Part shown: in pieces, positions 14,585 through 21,274 of the stretch
Numbering within the stretch: the first letter of the stretch is position 1
Layout: each line of letters starts with the position of its first letter
IMG/VR virus record: IMGVR_UViG_3300034106_000811
Span: 1 to 24,323 of that record
DNA: 24,323 bases
Direction: 5' to 3' (one strand)
Source of the DNA: a virus
Notes under the pieces: model-generated
Seen by the model: the letters and a program-made list of their open reading frames with translations, nothing else
What the model was told of the DNA's origin: nothing
The model's database searches: none
Position numbers and translations under genes: made by a program

Positions 14585-14766
14585 TCATTCGGTAGAATTG
14601 GTATAGGCATCCAGTACACGACCTCAAGCAACCTGTTGGTATGTTCGTCAATCCACATCTCGTCAATGTACCGGGCAAGTGTGAACTCTCCTTGTGATGT
14701 GTGAACTAACTTCAGGTCATCGTCAATAGGCGGATAGACATCCAAGCCCCTCCAAGTTTTCTTCAT
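14581..14766 (-). CDS. Hypothetical protein (61 aa) upstream of the glycosyltransferases
   Basis: The small acidic product (MKKTWRGLDVYPPIDDDLKL...) overlaps both neighbours by 4 nt (ATGA). It has an aromatic-rich C-terminus (VVYWMPIPILPNE). I do not recognise the family. Tight coupling makes it likely to be expressed with the glycosyltransferases. Confidence 0.5.
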   Translation of the reverse strand: MKKTWRGLDVYPPIDDDLKLVHTSQGEFTLARYIDEMWIDEHTNRLLEVVYWMPIPILPNE

Positions 14767-14966
14767 CGTGGTTTGGGAACTGAAAGTGAGTGGGTTGCTT
14801 TGCTTTTCTCGTGTATTGCTTTCATCCGATTGCAGTTCACACGAACATCACCGTATTGATTAACTACCAGTTCACCACTCTTGATGGCTTCGTTTAATTT
14901 GTTGATGTTGATTGATAGGTTGAGTCCGTACTCATTCTCCCATCCGTTACCGAGATAAGTTGTCAT
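14763..14966 (-). CDS. Small conserved phage protein (67 aa) after the candidate small terminase
   Basis: The product begins MTTYLGNGWENEYGLNLSINI and contains a possible helix INKLNEAIKSGEL followed by VRVNCNRMKAIHEKSKATHS. I associate small proteins of this form with Bacteroidota phages, without a known function. It overlaps the gene before it by 20 nt and the next by 4 nt. Its place in the packaging block is the only functional hint. Confidence 0.55.
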   Translation of the reverse strand: MTTYLGNGWENEYGLNLSININKLNEAIKSGELVVNQYGDVRVNCNRMKAIHEKSKATHSLSVPKPR

Positions 14967-15324
14967 TGTCTAAATTCAAAGTTATTGTGAAATTCTTGGA
15001 TTCTATCGTTTGGTCAATCGTTTCTTTTGGTTTGCCTTGTGATCGTGTCAGCAACATCTCCAAGTTGAACAATGAGTTTTTGTCGTGACCTTTCAACAAT
15101 GCACCAGCAATTGTGCGTTCCATTATCGTGTATTCATCACCACGATCTATCTTCTCCAGTTCTTTCCGCCCAAGCGACAACATAGACAACATCGTATCTT
15201 CCACTTGGGATTTGGTGTATCCAATCTCCTTCATTTGTGTGATGAGTTTCTGCGGTCTTCCTTGCAGATTTATCCTTTCATCCCCACCTTTTTTGAATGG
15301 TTTCAAGTTCTGTTCATTTGCCAT
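14947..15324 (-). CDS. Candidate terminase small subunit (125 aa)
   Basis: The 125-residue product has an N-terminal basic segment (MANEQNLKPFKKGGDERINLQGRPQKL), a helical middle with YTKSQVEDTMLSMLSLGRKELEKI, a TIMERTIAGALLKG segment, and a C-terminal acidic tail. A short basic DNA-binding region, helical oligomerisation core and the place between an HNH nuclease and TerL fit a terminase small subunit, which recognises packaging sites. The N-terminal segment resembles DUF5681-type proteins, a group often found at this position. The two glycosyltransferases and two small genes between it and TerL are unusual. Confidence is moderate because small terminases have weak signatures. Confidence 0.6.
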   Translation of the reverse strand: MANEQNLKPFKKGGDERINLQGRPQKLITQMKEIGYTKSQVEDTMLSMLSLGRKELEKIDRGDEYTIMERTIAGALLKGHDKNSLFNLEMLLTRSQGKPKETIDQTIESKNFTITLNLDNDNLSR

Positions 15325-15346
15325 TGCTCTCGTTGTTATTTCGCTG

Positions 15347-15604
15347 TTATTTTACCATTGACAATCTTTGCTCGTGAATGGATTTCAACCACTCCTTGTA
15401 TTGTTTCCTATCTCCAAACTTGATGTGATCCTCACGACATAATGCCATCAGGTTTTCAATCGCATCGGCTTCCTTACTCCCTCCCATTTGTCTTGGTTCA
15501 ATGTGATGGATGTCCACGGCAGTTTTACCACACACCTCACAAGGGATGAAGTCACTTATGTCATAACCAAAGTGATTGAAATATACCATAGTGTGTTTCT
15601 TCAT
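15347..15604 (-). CDS. HNH endonuclease (85 aa), packaging-associated
   Basis: The core motif is complete: C22-E-V-C25 and HHIEP (H33-H34), followed by an N-L-x-x-L-C segment and H60 in CREDH, the layout of a compact HNH nuclease with a zinc knuckle. It is 22 nt upstream of the candidate small terminase. HNH proteins at this position are known in several cos-type phages to help TerL-dependent cleavage during packaging, so this is the likely role. It is in an ATGA overlap with the 73-residue gene. A homing role is less likely because it is small and lacks NUMOD domains. Confidence 0.8.
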   Translation of the reverse strand: MKKHTMVYFNHFGYDISDFIPCEVCGKTAVDIHHIEPRQMGGSKEADAIENLMALCREDHIKFGDRKQYKEWLKSIHEQRLSMVK

Positions 15605-15822
15605 AACTCAAGATTGTACTCATTCAGCAATTCTCTCAGTTTGTCTCTTGTCTCTTGCAATGCGTTGTAGGTGTCTTCGCTTTGATTATCCGGCGGATAT
15701 TTTGTTAATCCTCGCAGATGGTTGTCCAAGTCCCAAATAACTGAATGGTATTTTGACCCATTGACGGCAAAGTCAAACTCTGCTCGTTCTTCGTCAAGGT
15801 TGAATTCAATGATTGCTTTCAT
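15601..15822 (-). CDS. Conserved hypothetical phage protein (73 aa)
   Basis: The product opens MKAIIEFNLDEERAEFDFAVNG and has a conserved HSVIWDLDNHLRG segment followed by LQETRDKLRELLNEYNLEL. Proteins with this layout are common in phages of many hosts, without a known function. It overlaps both neighbours by 4 nt, and a strong GGAGG site in the last codons of the upstream gene probably starts it. Confidence 0.65.
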   Translation of the reverse strand: MKAIIEFNLDEERAEFDFAVNGSKYHSVIWDLDNHLRGLTKYPPDNQSEDTYNALQETRDKLRELLNEYNLEL

Positions 15823-16112
15823 TGCTCACCTCCTCCGTTGTCTAATGGTACTTCAATTACTTGTACTCCGCAATGGTCTGCGTTATCCCATAAAGTTGAA
15901 TCATCACAATTCAGAATCTCTAATAAATGCCTTGCTTCTTCTTCCGTTGTTTCTTTGGTGTTGTAGATGATGAGAGTTCTTTTTGTGGTGATTGGTGCTA
16001 AATTCATAAGATGTTTTTTTACCATTTCTTGTGCAGTATCTGGATTATTCTCGTAGTAATTTTTGATTGCCTCAGCAGTGTTTAACAATTGATGTTGCGT
16101 GTATAGTTTCAT
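15819..16112 (-). CDS. Hypothetical protein (97 aa) with MKLYT leader
   Basis: The 97-residue product starts MKLYTQHQLLNTAEAIKNYYENN and ends ...PLDNGGGEQ. The first 14 nt of its coding sequence match an internal in-frame site in the 84-residue gene at 21020-21274. The C-terminal GGGEQ is encoded by the ribosome-binding site (GGAGGTGAG) of the following gene, so the end of this protein is shaped by overlapping regulation. A GGAGGTAAC site precedes its own start. Function is unknown; the DDSTLWDNAD segment is acidic. Confidence 0.6.
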   Translation of the reverse strand: MKLYTQHQLLNTAEAIKNYYENNPDTAQEMVKKHLMNLAPITTKRTLIIYNTKETTEEEARHLLEILNCDDSTLWDNADHCGVQVIEVPLDNGGGEQ

Positions 16113-16128
16113 TTGTTACCTCCGTATG

Positions 16129-16356
16129 TTAAATTACTAAATTTACTTGGGCTATTCCTGAATCGTTTGAAATGAATATTTTAATACCCATAAATGTTTC
16201 AACTTTTACAATACATTCATAGTCTTTAATAACAGACCTTATTATGAAGTCTTTTGTTGATTCATTCATTAAAATACCAATCGGCTTTTTATTATTTCGT
16301 GATTCGTATTCCTCTATTTTAAATACAGTATCAGCCATTAATTCATCATATGTCAT
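16129..16356 (-). CDS. Hypothetical protein (75 aa)
   Basis: The product, MTYDELMADTVFKIEEYESRN..., has an alternating strand-helix pattern and ends DSGIAQVNLVI. It starts in an ATGA overlap with the MTNDKQQ gene, using a GGAGG site within that gene's GGGKQ-encoding end. I recognise no family with confidence. Composition is higher in A and T than the surrounding conserved genes. Confidence 0.55.
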   Translation of the reverse strand: MTYDELMADTVFKIEEYESRNNKKPIGILMNESTKDFIIRSVIKDYECIVKVETFMGIKIFISNDSGIAQVNLVI

Positions 16357-16622
16357 TGCTTGCCTCCTCCGTAGGTTTCGTTGTAGTATTGTTCACCAGT
16401 TATTGGTAGTGTACTTTCAGGATAATCAATTCCATGAACTGTTCCTTTGTTGTATGCAGTTTCAATTCTTTCTTTCTCCATTTCTTTGGCTTGTTCATAT
16501 AAAGTAGCATAAGTATTTGCATATTCACCTATTGATATTTCACCCTTTTCTAATTGAATTTTCAAAGCCCAAGTTTTTTGGTGAAACCACTCCACTGCAG
16601 TTTGTTGTTTATCGTTTGTCAT
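16353..16622 (-). CDS. MTNNKQQ-type small protein, copy 1 (89 aa)
   Basis: The product begins MTNDKQQTAVEWFHQKT and continues LEKGEISIGEYA, QAKEMEKERIETAYNKG and EQYYNETYGGGKQ. It is a clear paralogue of the 81-residue protein at 22032-22277. The family is very common in Bacteroidota phages from memory, with no known function; helices predominate. The C-terminal GGGKQ overlaps the ribosome-binding site of the next gene. Two copies in one phage, about 5.5 kb apart, suggest gene duplication or cassette exchange. Confidence 0.7.
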   Translation of the reverse strand: MTNDKQQTAVEWFHQKTWALKIQLEKGEISIGEYANTYATLYEQAKEMEKERIETAYNKGTVHGIDYPESTLPITGEQYYNETYGGGKQ

Positions 16623-16882
16623 TTCCGTTTGCGTTTTGGTTTCTGCTCATCATCGGCAAGTTGTGCTTTGGTGATGGCTTCTTGTTGTTGGTTTGCCCAT
16701 ATCAAAAGTGAGTGCAATGCTTCCGTCACACAGGTAGAGCAGTTCGGCAAGTTGCGTCCAAAGATTTCACGATGGACTGCGTTTAGTTTGTTTGCTTCCT
16801 CTCCAGTTGGTTGGAACACTTGGGTTTGCTTCCACTTATCAAAGAGTGGTTGAAGGGATAGGATGAATTCTATATTGCTCAT
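16619..16882 (-). CDS. Conserved hypothetical protein with a CxxC motif (87 aa)
   Basis: Residues 57-65 contain NCSTCVTEAL, with a CxxC pair, and the C-terminus is very basic (KPKRKRK). The first half has helical features (FILSLQPLFDKWKQTQVFQPTGEEANKL). The gene is coupled by 4-nt overlaps to the membrane protein upstream and the MTNDKQQ protein downstream. The neighbour pair with the membrane protein and the sigma-like gene recurs, from memory, in Bacteroidota phages. A metal-binding or nucleic-acid-binding function is possible but unproven. Confidence 0.6.
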   Translation of the reverse strand: MSNIEFILSLQPLFDKWKQTQVFQPTGEEANKLNAVHREIFGRNLPNCSTCVTEALHSLLIWANQQQEAITKAQLADDEQKPKRKRK

Positions 16883-17133
16883 AGTTTAGTTTCAAGGAGT
16901 GCGACAATCACCGTTGCTATGGATGCGTATAATATCCCCACCCATCCGTAGGTGTATAAAAAGAAGGACAATCCCAACCACCACGATAGGCAGAAAGCAC
17001 AGTCAAGGGGTTTCATTCGCTTCCATTTGTGGTATTCGTTTCCGTAGAGATAGCGTTTTAACAAGTCGGCTGGTTTGCCGAAGTTCACAATGATGATTGC
17101 CAAACAAGCAATTCCAATTATTTCTGTGTGCAT
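16879..17133 (-). CDS. Small membrane protein with CxxC motif (84 aa)
   Basis: Three hydrophobic stretches are visible: residues about 5-18 (IIGIACLAIIIVNF), 45-60 (CAFCLSWWLGLSFFLY) and 63-80 (WVGILYASIATVIVALL). Between the first two is a charged loop with KPADLLKRYLYGNEYHKWKRMKP, and the CAFC pair begins the second. This size and profile could suit a DUF1360-like protein or a holin-like role, but neither is established. Its start overlaps the sigma-like gene by 16 nt and its end the next gene by 4 nt. Confidence 0.6.
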   Translation of the reverse strand: MHTEIIGIACLAIIIVNFGKPADLLKRYLYGNEYHKWKRMKPLDCAFCLSWWLGLSFFLYTYGWVGILYASIATVIVALLETKL

Positions 17134-17627
17134 CGTTCTTTCATTAGTTTAACCACCCTCAACACTTCACGGACGGAGATGTCGGTCTTTCTATGGATCG
17201 CCCTTGCGGACATTCCTGAACACCACATCTTGAAAAGTTCCTTCTCATAGAAATATGCTGACTCGGTGACTTGGTTTATTTTGTTGATTCGTTCAAGTTC
17301 AATTGTTTCTTCTTCCTCTCTCTCAAGGAGTAGGTCAGGTTCTTCAGCGAAGTCAAGCTCATAGACATCGTACTGGTCATATATGCGAGAGTTACCGAAG
17401 GGATGCCGGTTGCCGTTGATAGCCAAATAAAGGAGACGGATTGACCAAAACTGGATGTATCCGTCCCTGTATATTTTCTCAATTTGCTCATCAGGTTTCT
17501 CAAGTAAAGTCAAAAAGTAGAATTGATACAACTCCCTTGCCAACTCTCGGTCTTTGGCGATATTCCTCGTTGCTTGGGTGAGCCAATCAGCTTTGGATAG
17601 TTCCAATATGATGTCGGCTTTGTTCAA
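17118..17627 (-). CDS. Sigma-factor-like / helix-turn-helix protein (169 aa), TTG start
   Basis: The frame is preceded by a stop four codons upstream, so the only early start is a TTG at 17627 (NKADIILELSK). The N-terminal part (AKDRELARELYQFYFLTLLEK) resembles sigma region 2 helices, and the C-terminal part (EKELFKMWCSGMSARAIHRKTDISVREVLRVV) looks like a region 4 or helix-turn-helix unit. An acidic linker with EREEEETIELE lies between. A TATATTTG motif just upstream suggests its own promoter. It probably regulates later phage genes, either as an alternative sigma factor or as a DNA-binding regulator. This is family resemblance from memory, not alignment. Confidence 0.55.
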   Translation of the reverse strand: MNKADIILELSKADWLTQATRNIAKDRELARELYQFYFLTLLEKPDEQIEKIYRDGYIQFWSIRLLYLAINGNRHPFGNSRIYDQYDVYELDFAEEPDLLLEREEEETIELERINKINQVTESAYFYEKELFKMWCSGMSARAIHRKTDISVREVLRVVKLMKERCTQK

Positions 17628-17645
17628 ATTTTCTTTTCAATACTA

Positions 17646-17653
17646 CAAATATA
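17646..17653 (-). promoter_or_regulatory. Bacteroidota-type -7 element upstream of the sigma-like gene
   Basis: TATATTTG on the minus strand is an exact match to TAnnTTTG and sits 19 nt before the TTG start, in the 48-nt gap after the DnaA-like gene. No good -33 TTTG at 19-21 nt spacing was seen. Confidence 0.35.
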
Positions 17654-17675
17654 ACCATCTTTTTCGTATTTTTTC

Positions 17676-18173
17676 TTACACCTCAACAACTCCTCCTCCG
17701 TCTTGTAGATGGAGATGCTCTGCGTGAGTCCTTTCTTGCAAGTAATCACCCAATAGGGCAAGTGCTTTCGTATAATGTTGACTTGTGATTCGGTCATATT
17801 GAATTAGGTCGGTGTAAACATTGACGGAGTTAATGATGGATGAGTGATCCCGATGAAGGATGTTGCCAACCCCAGCGAAGGTCATCTTCAAATGCTTCCT
17901 ACATAAATAGCAAAATAGATGCCGTGCATAGGAGATGTGTTGTTTGCGATTGTGAGAAACGATTTGGTCAGGGGTGACATCGTAAACTTGACAAGCCACT
18001 CTCATTGCATCCGTCCAGTCCGCTTCTATGTCGTTAATGTCGCAGCGTGGTCGGAGTATTTCATTCTTCAATCGCTTGACCTCCTGTGCGTGAGAAGTGT
18101 GAAGTTGCTGAATCGTCAAACGCAATCTGCGTATTTCTTGCTTTAGGTTGTGGGTTTCTTGGTAGTGGTTCAT
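17676..18173 (-). CDS. DnaA domain IV-like replication initiator without AAA+ domain (165 aa)
   Basis: The ATG at 18173 is chosen over one at 18230 because it overlaps the helicase stop by ATGA and follows GAGGAG at a suitable distance. Residues 1-45 are a predicted coiled coil (LKQEIRRLRLTIQQL). Residues 52-146 match the DNA-binding domain IV of DnaA: SHNRKQHISYARHLFCYL, then the signature VGNILHRDHSSIINSV. The whole ATPase domain is absent, so this protein can bind DnaA-box-like sites but not hydrolyse ATP. It probably marks the phage origin, or recruits or titrates the host initiator, together with the adjacent DnaB and loader-like protein. The origin itself is not identified. Confidence 0.8.
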   Translation of the reverse strand: MNHYQETHNLKQEIRRLRLTIQQLHTSHAQEVKRLKNEILRPRCDINDIEADWTDAMRVACQVYDVTPDQIVSHNRKQHISYARHLFCYLCRKHLKMTFAGVGNILHRDHSSIINSVNVYTDLIQYDRITSQHYTKALALLGDYLQERTHAEHLHLQDGGGVVEV

Positions 18174-19405
18174 AACTTCTCCTCGTACATTGTCCGACTG
18201 CCTGTGAAGGTTGTGGGGATGGTGTGACATTCTCCGTGACGATTCTTTGCGATGATGACCTCCGCTTCTTCAACTTCCATCTTCTCACCTGAATAGTATG
18301 CCGGGCGAAACGGAAACATCACAACATCTGCATCTTGTTCAATGCTTCCGCTCTCCCTGATGTCACTCAACATCGGTCTCTTGTCTGCTCTCTCCTCACA
18401 TTTGCGAGATAATTGGGCAAGAACGATGACGGTGATTTGCAACTCCTTTGCCAACAATTTCAAGTTGCGTGAAATCTCTGCAATCTCTTGCTCTCGGTTT
18501 TGCTTTGTCCCTTTGATTAACTGGATGTAGTCAATCACGAGAAGCTCAAGTCCGTGCTTTGCTTTGTGAATCTTTGCTTTGGATTTGATTTGCTGAATCG
18601 TGCAGTTCGGATCGTCATCAACAAAGAACTCAACCTTTGAATTGTTTACCTTGTCACAAAGGGTTATGACCTCCACCTCCTTCAGGTTGGCGTTGCGTAT
18701 CTTCCAATTAGGTATGTCTACAAGGAGTGATAAATATCGCTTTGCAAGTTGCTCGGATGACATCTCCAAACTCACAAACAAACCCTTCCCTTCCAACTTC
18801 CCAAACTCATACATCAAGGACAAAGCAAGTGCCGTCTTTCCTTGACCGGGACGAGCAGCCATCACCACCAAATCACCAGCGTTCCAACCTCCCAAGATTC
18901 TATCAATTGAAATCCATCCGCTTCGCTTACCTGTTATTCTATCGCCTCGCTCAATTGCTTGGGTAATGTTGTCAACGGCTTCACCGCTCAACTTGTGGAT
19001 GCTCACAGGATCGTTGATTGTTGTGAATTTGGTGTTGTCAATGATGCTTTGAGTTTTTGTGAGCAACTCTTTCAAATCAATTGTCAAGTCAATAGAAGAG
19101 ATTTGAGCAACAAACTCCTTGTGAAGGTACTTGGCTTCCAACTTTGGAATATAACTGCTCACATTTGCTACATTGCTGACATTCTGCCCAATGTAAATCA
19201 CTCTCATTCTATCATCGTGGTTCATCCCTTTGGTCAAGGACATATAATCAATTACCTCGTTTCCGTAGTAAGCAACCGACATCCGCTGGATGACCTCACG
19301 GTGAAGGGGTTGTTCAAACCATTGGTGTTTGATTCTTGGAAGCAAAGCTCTTGTCTGCTCGTAGAACAAAAGTTGTCCGAGTATGTAATCTTCAAGTTCA
19401 TTCAT
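18170..19405 (-). CDS. dnaB: Replicative DNA helicase, DnaB-like
   Basis: The ATG at 19405 (MNELEDYILGQ) is preferred to a further upstream start because it overlaps the previous stop by only 8 nt. The 411-residue product has the short N-terminal helical domain, then the RecA-like domain from about residue 160: SGWISIDRILGGWNAGDLVV, Walker A AARPGQGKT (183-191), VSLEMSSEQLAKR, Walker B LLVIDYIQL (288-296) and the downstream RESGSIEQDADVVMF segment. All the SF4 helicase motifs are in order. It unwinds DNA at the phage fork as a hexamer. The preceding gene is a likely loader or primosome partner and the following one a DnaA-IV protein. Confidence 0.92.
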   Translation of the reverse strand: MNELEDYILGQLLFYEQTRALLPRIKHQWFEQPLHREVIQRMSVAYYGNEVIDYMSLTKGMNHDDRMRVIYIGQNVSNVANVSSYIPKLEAKYLHKEFVAQISSIDLTIDLKELLTKTQSIIDNTKFTTINDPVSIHKLSGEAVDNITQAIERGDRITGKRSGWISIDRILGGWNAGDLVVMAARPGQGKTALALSLMYEFGKLEGKGLFVSLEMSSEQLAKRYLSLLVDIPNWKIRNANLKEVEVITLCDKVNNSKVEFFVDDDPNCTIQQIKSKAKIHKAKHGLELLVIDYIQLIKGTKQNREQEIAEISRNLKLLAKELQITVIVLAQLSRKCEERADKRPMLSDIRESGSIEQDADVVMFPFRPAYYSGEKMEVEEAEVIIAKNRHGECHTIPTTFTGSRTMYEEKL

Positions 19406-20009
19406 AGTCCGACAAATTAAATACTTTTTTGTGAACAACTTGTGGAGTTGCTGAATTATTTTTTTGATTAATCTTCCAAGTCCTGACTGATGCTTTCCAA
19501 TCCTTCATCTTGACTTTGCCTACCATCCATCCATTTGCTTCGTAATGGTTTAACCAGTTCTCTGCGATGTCGTTCATCCCTTGTTCGCTCATATACTCTT
19601 TGAGTTGTTCAATAGTGGGTTTTTGGAATCGTGCTACCTTCTTTTTTTCAATTAAATTTTCATTTTCATTTTCATTTTCCATATGTTGAACATATGATAA
19701 AGATGTGTTATTCATATCTTCTTTCTTCTTACGATTATTCCTTCTTGATTCGGAGTACGCTTTACGCTTACCTACCTCCTCTTCCAACCTGATGTTATAG
19801 AACTTGCCTTGTTCATCTTTTTGAAATTTGGTAAATACATCTTCGTCATATGAACCACATATGTGCAACATATCTTTTTCGGATAAATGACCTTTTTGAT
19901 GTTGGATGCAAAGCAAGGTGATAAACTTGCCTTTCTGCTCCATTGACATCAACAATGTGCCGGTCAAAAAGTCCGAAGAATAAAACAGGAACGCTGGATC
20001 TTTGCTCAT
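19398..20009 (-). CDS. DUF1376-like replication protein, possible helicase loader (203 aa)
   Basis: The N-terminal segment (MSKDPAFLFYSSDFLTGTLLMSMEQKGKFITLL) is characteristic of DUF1376-type phage replication proteins, a winged-helix module. A central charged region carries RRNNRKKK and a run of NE dipeptides encoded by a hexanucleotide repeat at about 19660-19678. The C-terminal part (NWLNHYEANGWMVGKVKMKDWKASVRTW) is typical of phage replisome organiser or loader proteins. Its placement directly before DnaB (8-nt overlap) supports a role in origin binding or helicase loading. It starts in an ATGA overlap with the HNH gene. Confidence 0.7.
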   Translation of the reverse strand: MSKDPAFLFYSSDFLTGTLLMSMEQKGKFITLLCIQHQKGHLSEKDMLHICGSYDEDVFTKFQKDEQGKFYNIRLEEEVGKRKAYSESRRNNRKKKEDMNNTSLSYVQHMENENENENLIEKKKVARFQKPTIEQLKEYMSEQGMNDIAENWLNHYEANGWMVGKVKMKDWKASVRTWKINQKNNSATPQVVHKKVFNLSDYE

Positions 20010-20515
20010 AGGTAAAAAAATCGTTGATTTTGTGATTTTCTGAATATTCTTGATTTGTGACGACTATATGGTTCGTTAATATCAATACAAGCCCGTGTTA
20101 AAGAATCATATTTCTTGCCAGTTTCAATGTCTACTACTGGCTTTGATAGGCTCTCAAGTAATGCCAATCTCGTTGTTTCAAATAACCCATTATCCCATCC
20201 ATGCTGTATATTTTCCTTTCGTGTTACCCATTCAAGGTTGTCAATGTGATTATTTGTCTTGTTTGCATCTTTATGGTTTACTTCAGGTTTGTTGTCAATG
20301 TTTTCAATAAATGCAGTTGCGACTAAGCGGTGAATCTTGTGCATTTTTTGTTTGTCATTTACCAAAATTCCAATTCTTAAATACCCCATAGCAGTTGTAT
20401 AGGGTTTCATAATTCGTTCATTGCCACATTTGTAGCTCTTAACCCGTCCCCAACTGGAGACATAATACTCCCCATTGCATTCCGCAACAGGTTTCCAAAT
20501 TTCTTGTGTGTTCAT
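20006..20515 (-). CDS. NUMOD4 / HNH homing-type endonuclease (169 aa)
   Basis: Residues 7-50 match NUMOD4 (WKPVAE...YYVSSWGRVKSY). The HNH_3-like core spans about 60-107: HRLVATAFI, VNHKDANKTNNHIDNLEWVT. The C-terminal region 125-165 (KPVVDIETGKKYDSLTRAC) resembles a NUMOD1 DNA-binding unit. This architecture is that of free-standing homing endonucleases in phages. It probably spreads by cutting related genomes that lack it. It begins 12 nt after the T-tract of a terminator and ends in an ATGA overlap with the replication gene. No intron is evident. Confidence 0.85.
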   Translation of the reverse strand: MNTQEIWKPVAECNGEYYVSSWGRVKSYKCGNERIMKPYTTAMGYLRIGILVNDKQKMHKIHRLVATAFIENIDNKPEVNHKDANKTNNHIDNLEWVTRKENIQHGWDNGLFETTRLALLESLSKPVVDIETGKKYDSLTRACIDINEPYSRHKSRIFRKSQNQRFFYL

Positions 20516-20526
20516 TTTTCCGCATT

Positions 20527-20576
20527 AAAAAACCCTCGGAATAGATGGTCTGCGGGAACACATCTACCACGAGGGT
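20527..20576 (-). terminator. Intrinsic terminator between the small early genes and the HNH/replication block
   Basis: On the minus strand two stacked stems, CGAGGG/CCCTCG (20575-20570 with 20538-20533) and CATCTA/TAGATG (20566-20561 with 20547-20542), are separated by a 3x3 internal loop and closed by a 13-nt loop. Six T residues follow (20532-20527). The HNH ATG begins just 11 nt later, so this could also act as an attenuator. Confidence 0.75.
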
Positions 20577-20593
20577 AAGGTCTTTTGATTTTG

Positions 20594-20611
20594 GACAAAC
20601 CCGCATTTGTC
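20594..20611. repeat. Short inverted repeat GACAAA/TTTGTC before the terminator
   Basis: GACAAA (20594-20599) and TTTGTC (20606-20611) flank a 6-nt spacer in the gap between the 55-residue gene and the terminator. It could be an operator or an extra RNA hairpin; the role is unknown. Confidence 0.3.
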
Positions 20612-20635
20612 AATCAACTATACGAAGATAGCGAT

Positions 20636-20803
20636 TTAGTTTGATTGTTTCAACTTAAAATCTTTTTTGATCCGTGAATAAAGATACCTGGCTTTCCACT
20701 CACTGCACCCCATACGCTCTGCGATTAATCTCCAGCAATGGTGATAGTCCTCACGAAGGAGGGCGATTGCCCACATCAGGTTGTAGGTGCTTTGTTTAGT
20801 CAT
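20636..20803 (-). CDS. Small helix-turn-helix-like protein (55 aa)
   Basis: The frame begins with ATG at 20803 and ends with TAA at 20636, giving 55 residues. WAIALLREDYHHCWRLIAE and MGCSEWKARYLYSRIKK look like two helices around a turn, so a compact DNA-binding unit is likely. The start follows a GGAGGTAAC site formed by the last codons of the DUF4177-like gene, overlapping it by 8 nt. It is the last gene before the terminator. From memory, similar short proteins occur in Bacteroidota phages. A regulator of the early genes is inferred. Confidence 0.6.
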   Translation of the reverse strand: MTKQSTYNLMWAIALLREDYHHCWRLIAERMGCSEWKARYLYSRIKKDFKLKQSN

Positions 20804-21023
20804 TGTTACCTCCGAATATTTTCTGCTTCATAAAGATTTCCCACCTCATTCTAACACTACCTTCACTATCAAGCTGATCAGTTTCAAAAAGTTCTCTAGG
20901 TGTAGATATAATATCCCAACCCTCAGAACCTAATTCGTTTAGTTTTTTGCTTAATTCTGGTCTACTTAAAGTCATAAACCCGTATTGATATTTAAACTTA
21001 TCTTGTTGTTTATTGTTGCTCAT
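20796..21023 (-). CDS. DUF4177-like small protein (75 aa)
   Basis: After the MSNNKQQ leader, the product has KFKYQYGFMTLSR and LSKKLNELGSEGWDIIS, the strand, helix and GW pattern of DUF4177 proteins, of unknown function. It ends GGNND, and the codons for GGN form the ribosome-binding site of the 55-residue gene. It is in an ATGA overlap with the upstream gene. Small DUF4177 proteins are found in many phages and bacteria. Confidence 0.65.
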   Translation of the reverse strand: MSNNKQQDKFKYQYGFMTLSRPELSKKLNELGSEGWDIISTPRELFETDQLDSEGSVRMRWEIFMKQKIFGGNND

Positions 21024-21274
21024 TTGCTACCTCCTTGTACTAAGTCACGCATCCATTTTGCACCATAAATTCTACCAAATTTTTCTGCACCTGTTGGTTC
21101 ACACAAAGATTGCATTTCAGCCCATTTTTCTATCTCCTCATCACTTAGTAGTTCAATAGGGGTTAAAAGTGATACAAATGAATCGGCTTGATCTTCGTCT
21201 GCTAAATGTATTTTTAACAAACTTAAAATTTCTTCTTCTGTGTATAGTTTCATGATTTGTTTATTGTTGCTCAT
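21020..21274 (-). CDS. Hypothetical protein (84 aa) with a double leader
   Basis: The frame starts MSNNKQI and then MKLYTEEEILSLLKIHL; both starts are possible, but GGAGG lies directly before the first. The first leader shares its nucleotide sequence with the neighbouring DUF4177-like gene and the second with the 97-residue gene at 15819-16112, so this gene joins two leader types. The rest is acidic and helical (LLSDEEIEKWAEMQSL), ending WMRDLVQGGSK. Function is unknown. Confidence 0.6.
   Translation of the reverse strand: MSNNKQIMKLYTEEEILSLLKIHLADEDQADSFVSLLTPIELLSDEEIEKWAEMQSLCEPTGAEKFGRIYGAKWMRDLVQGGSK

Noticed and set aside
20006-20515. HNH gene as part of a group I intron
   Set aside because: The gene is free-standing between complete genes, with no split host gene or intron core visible.
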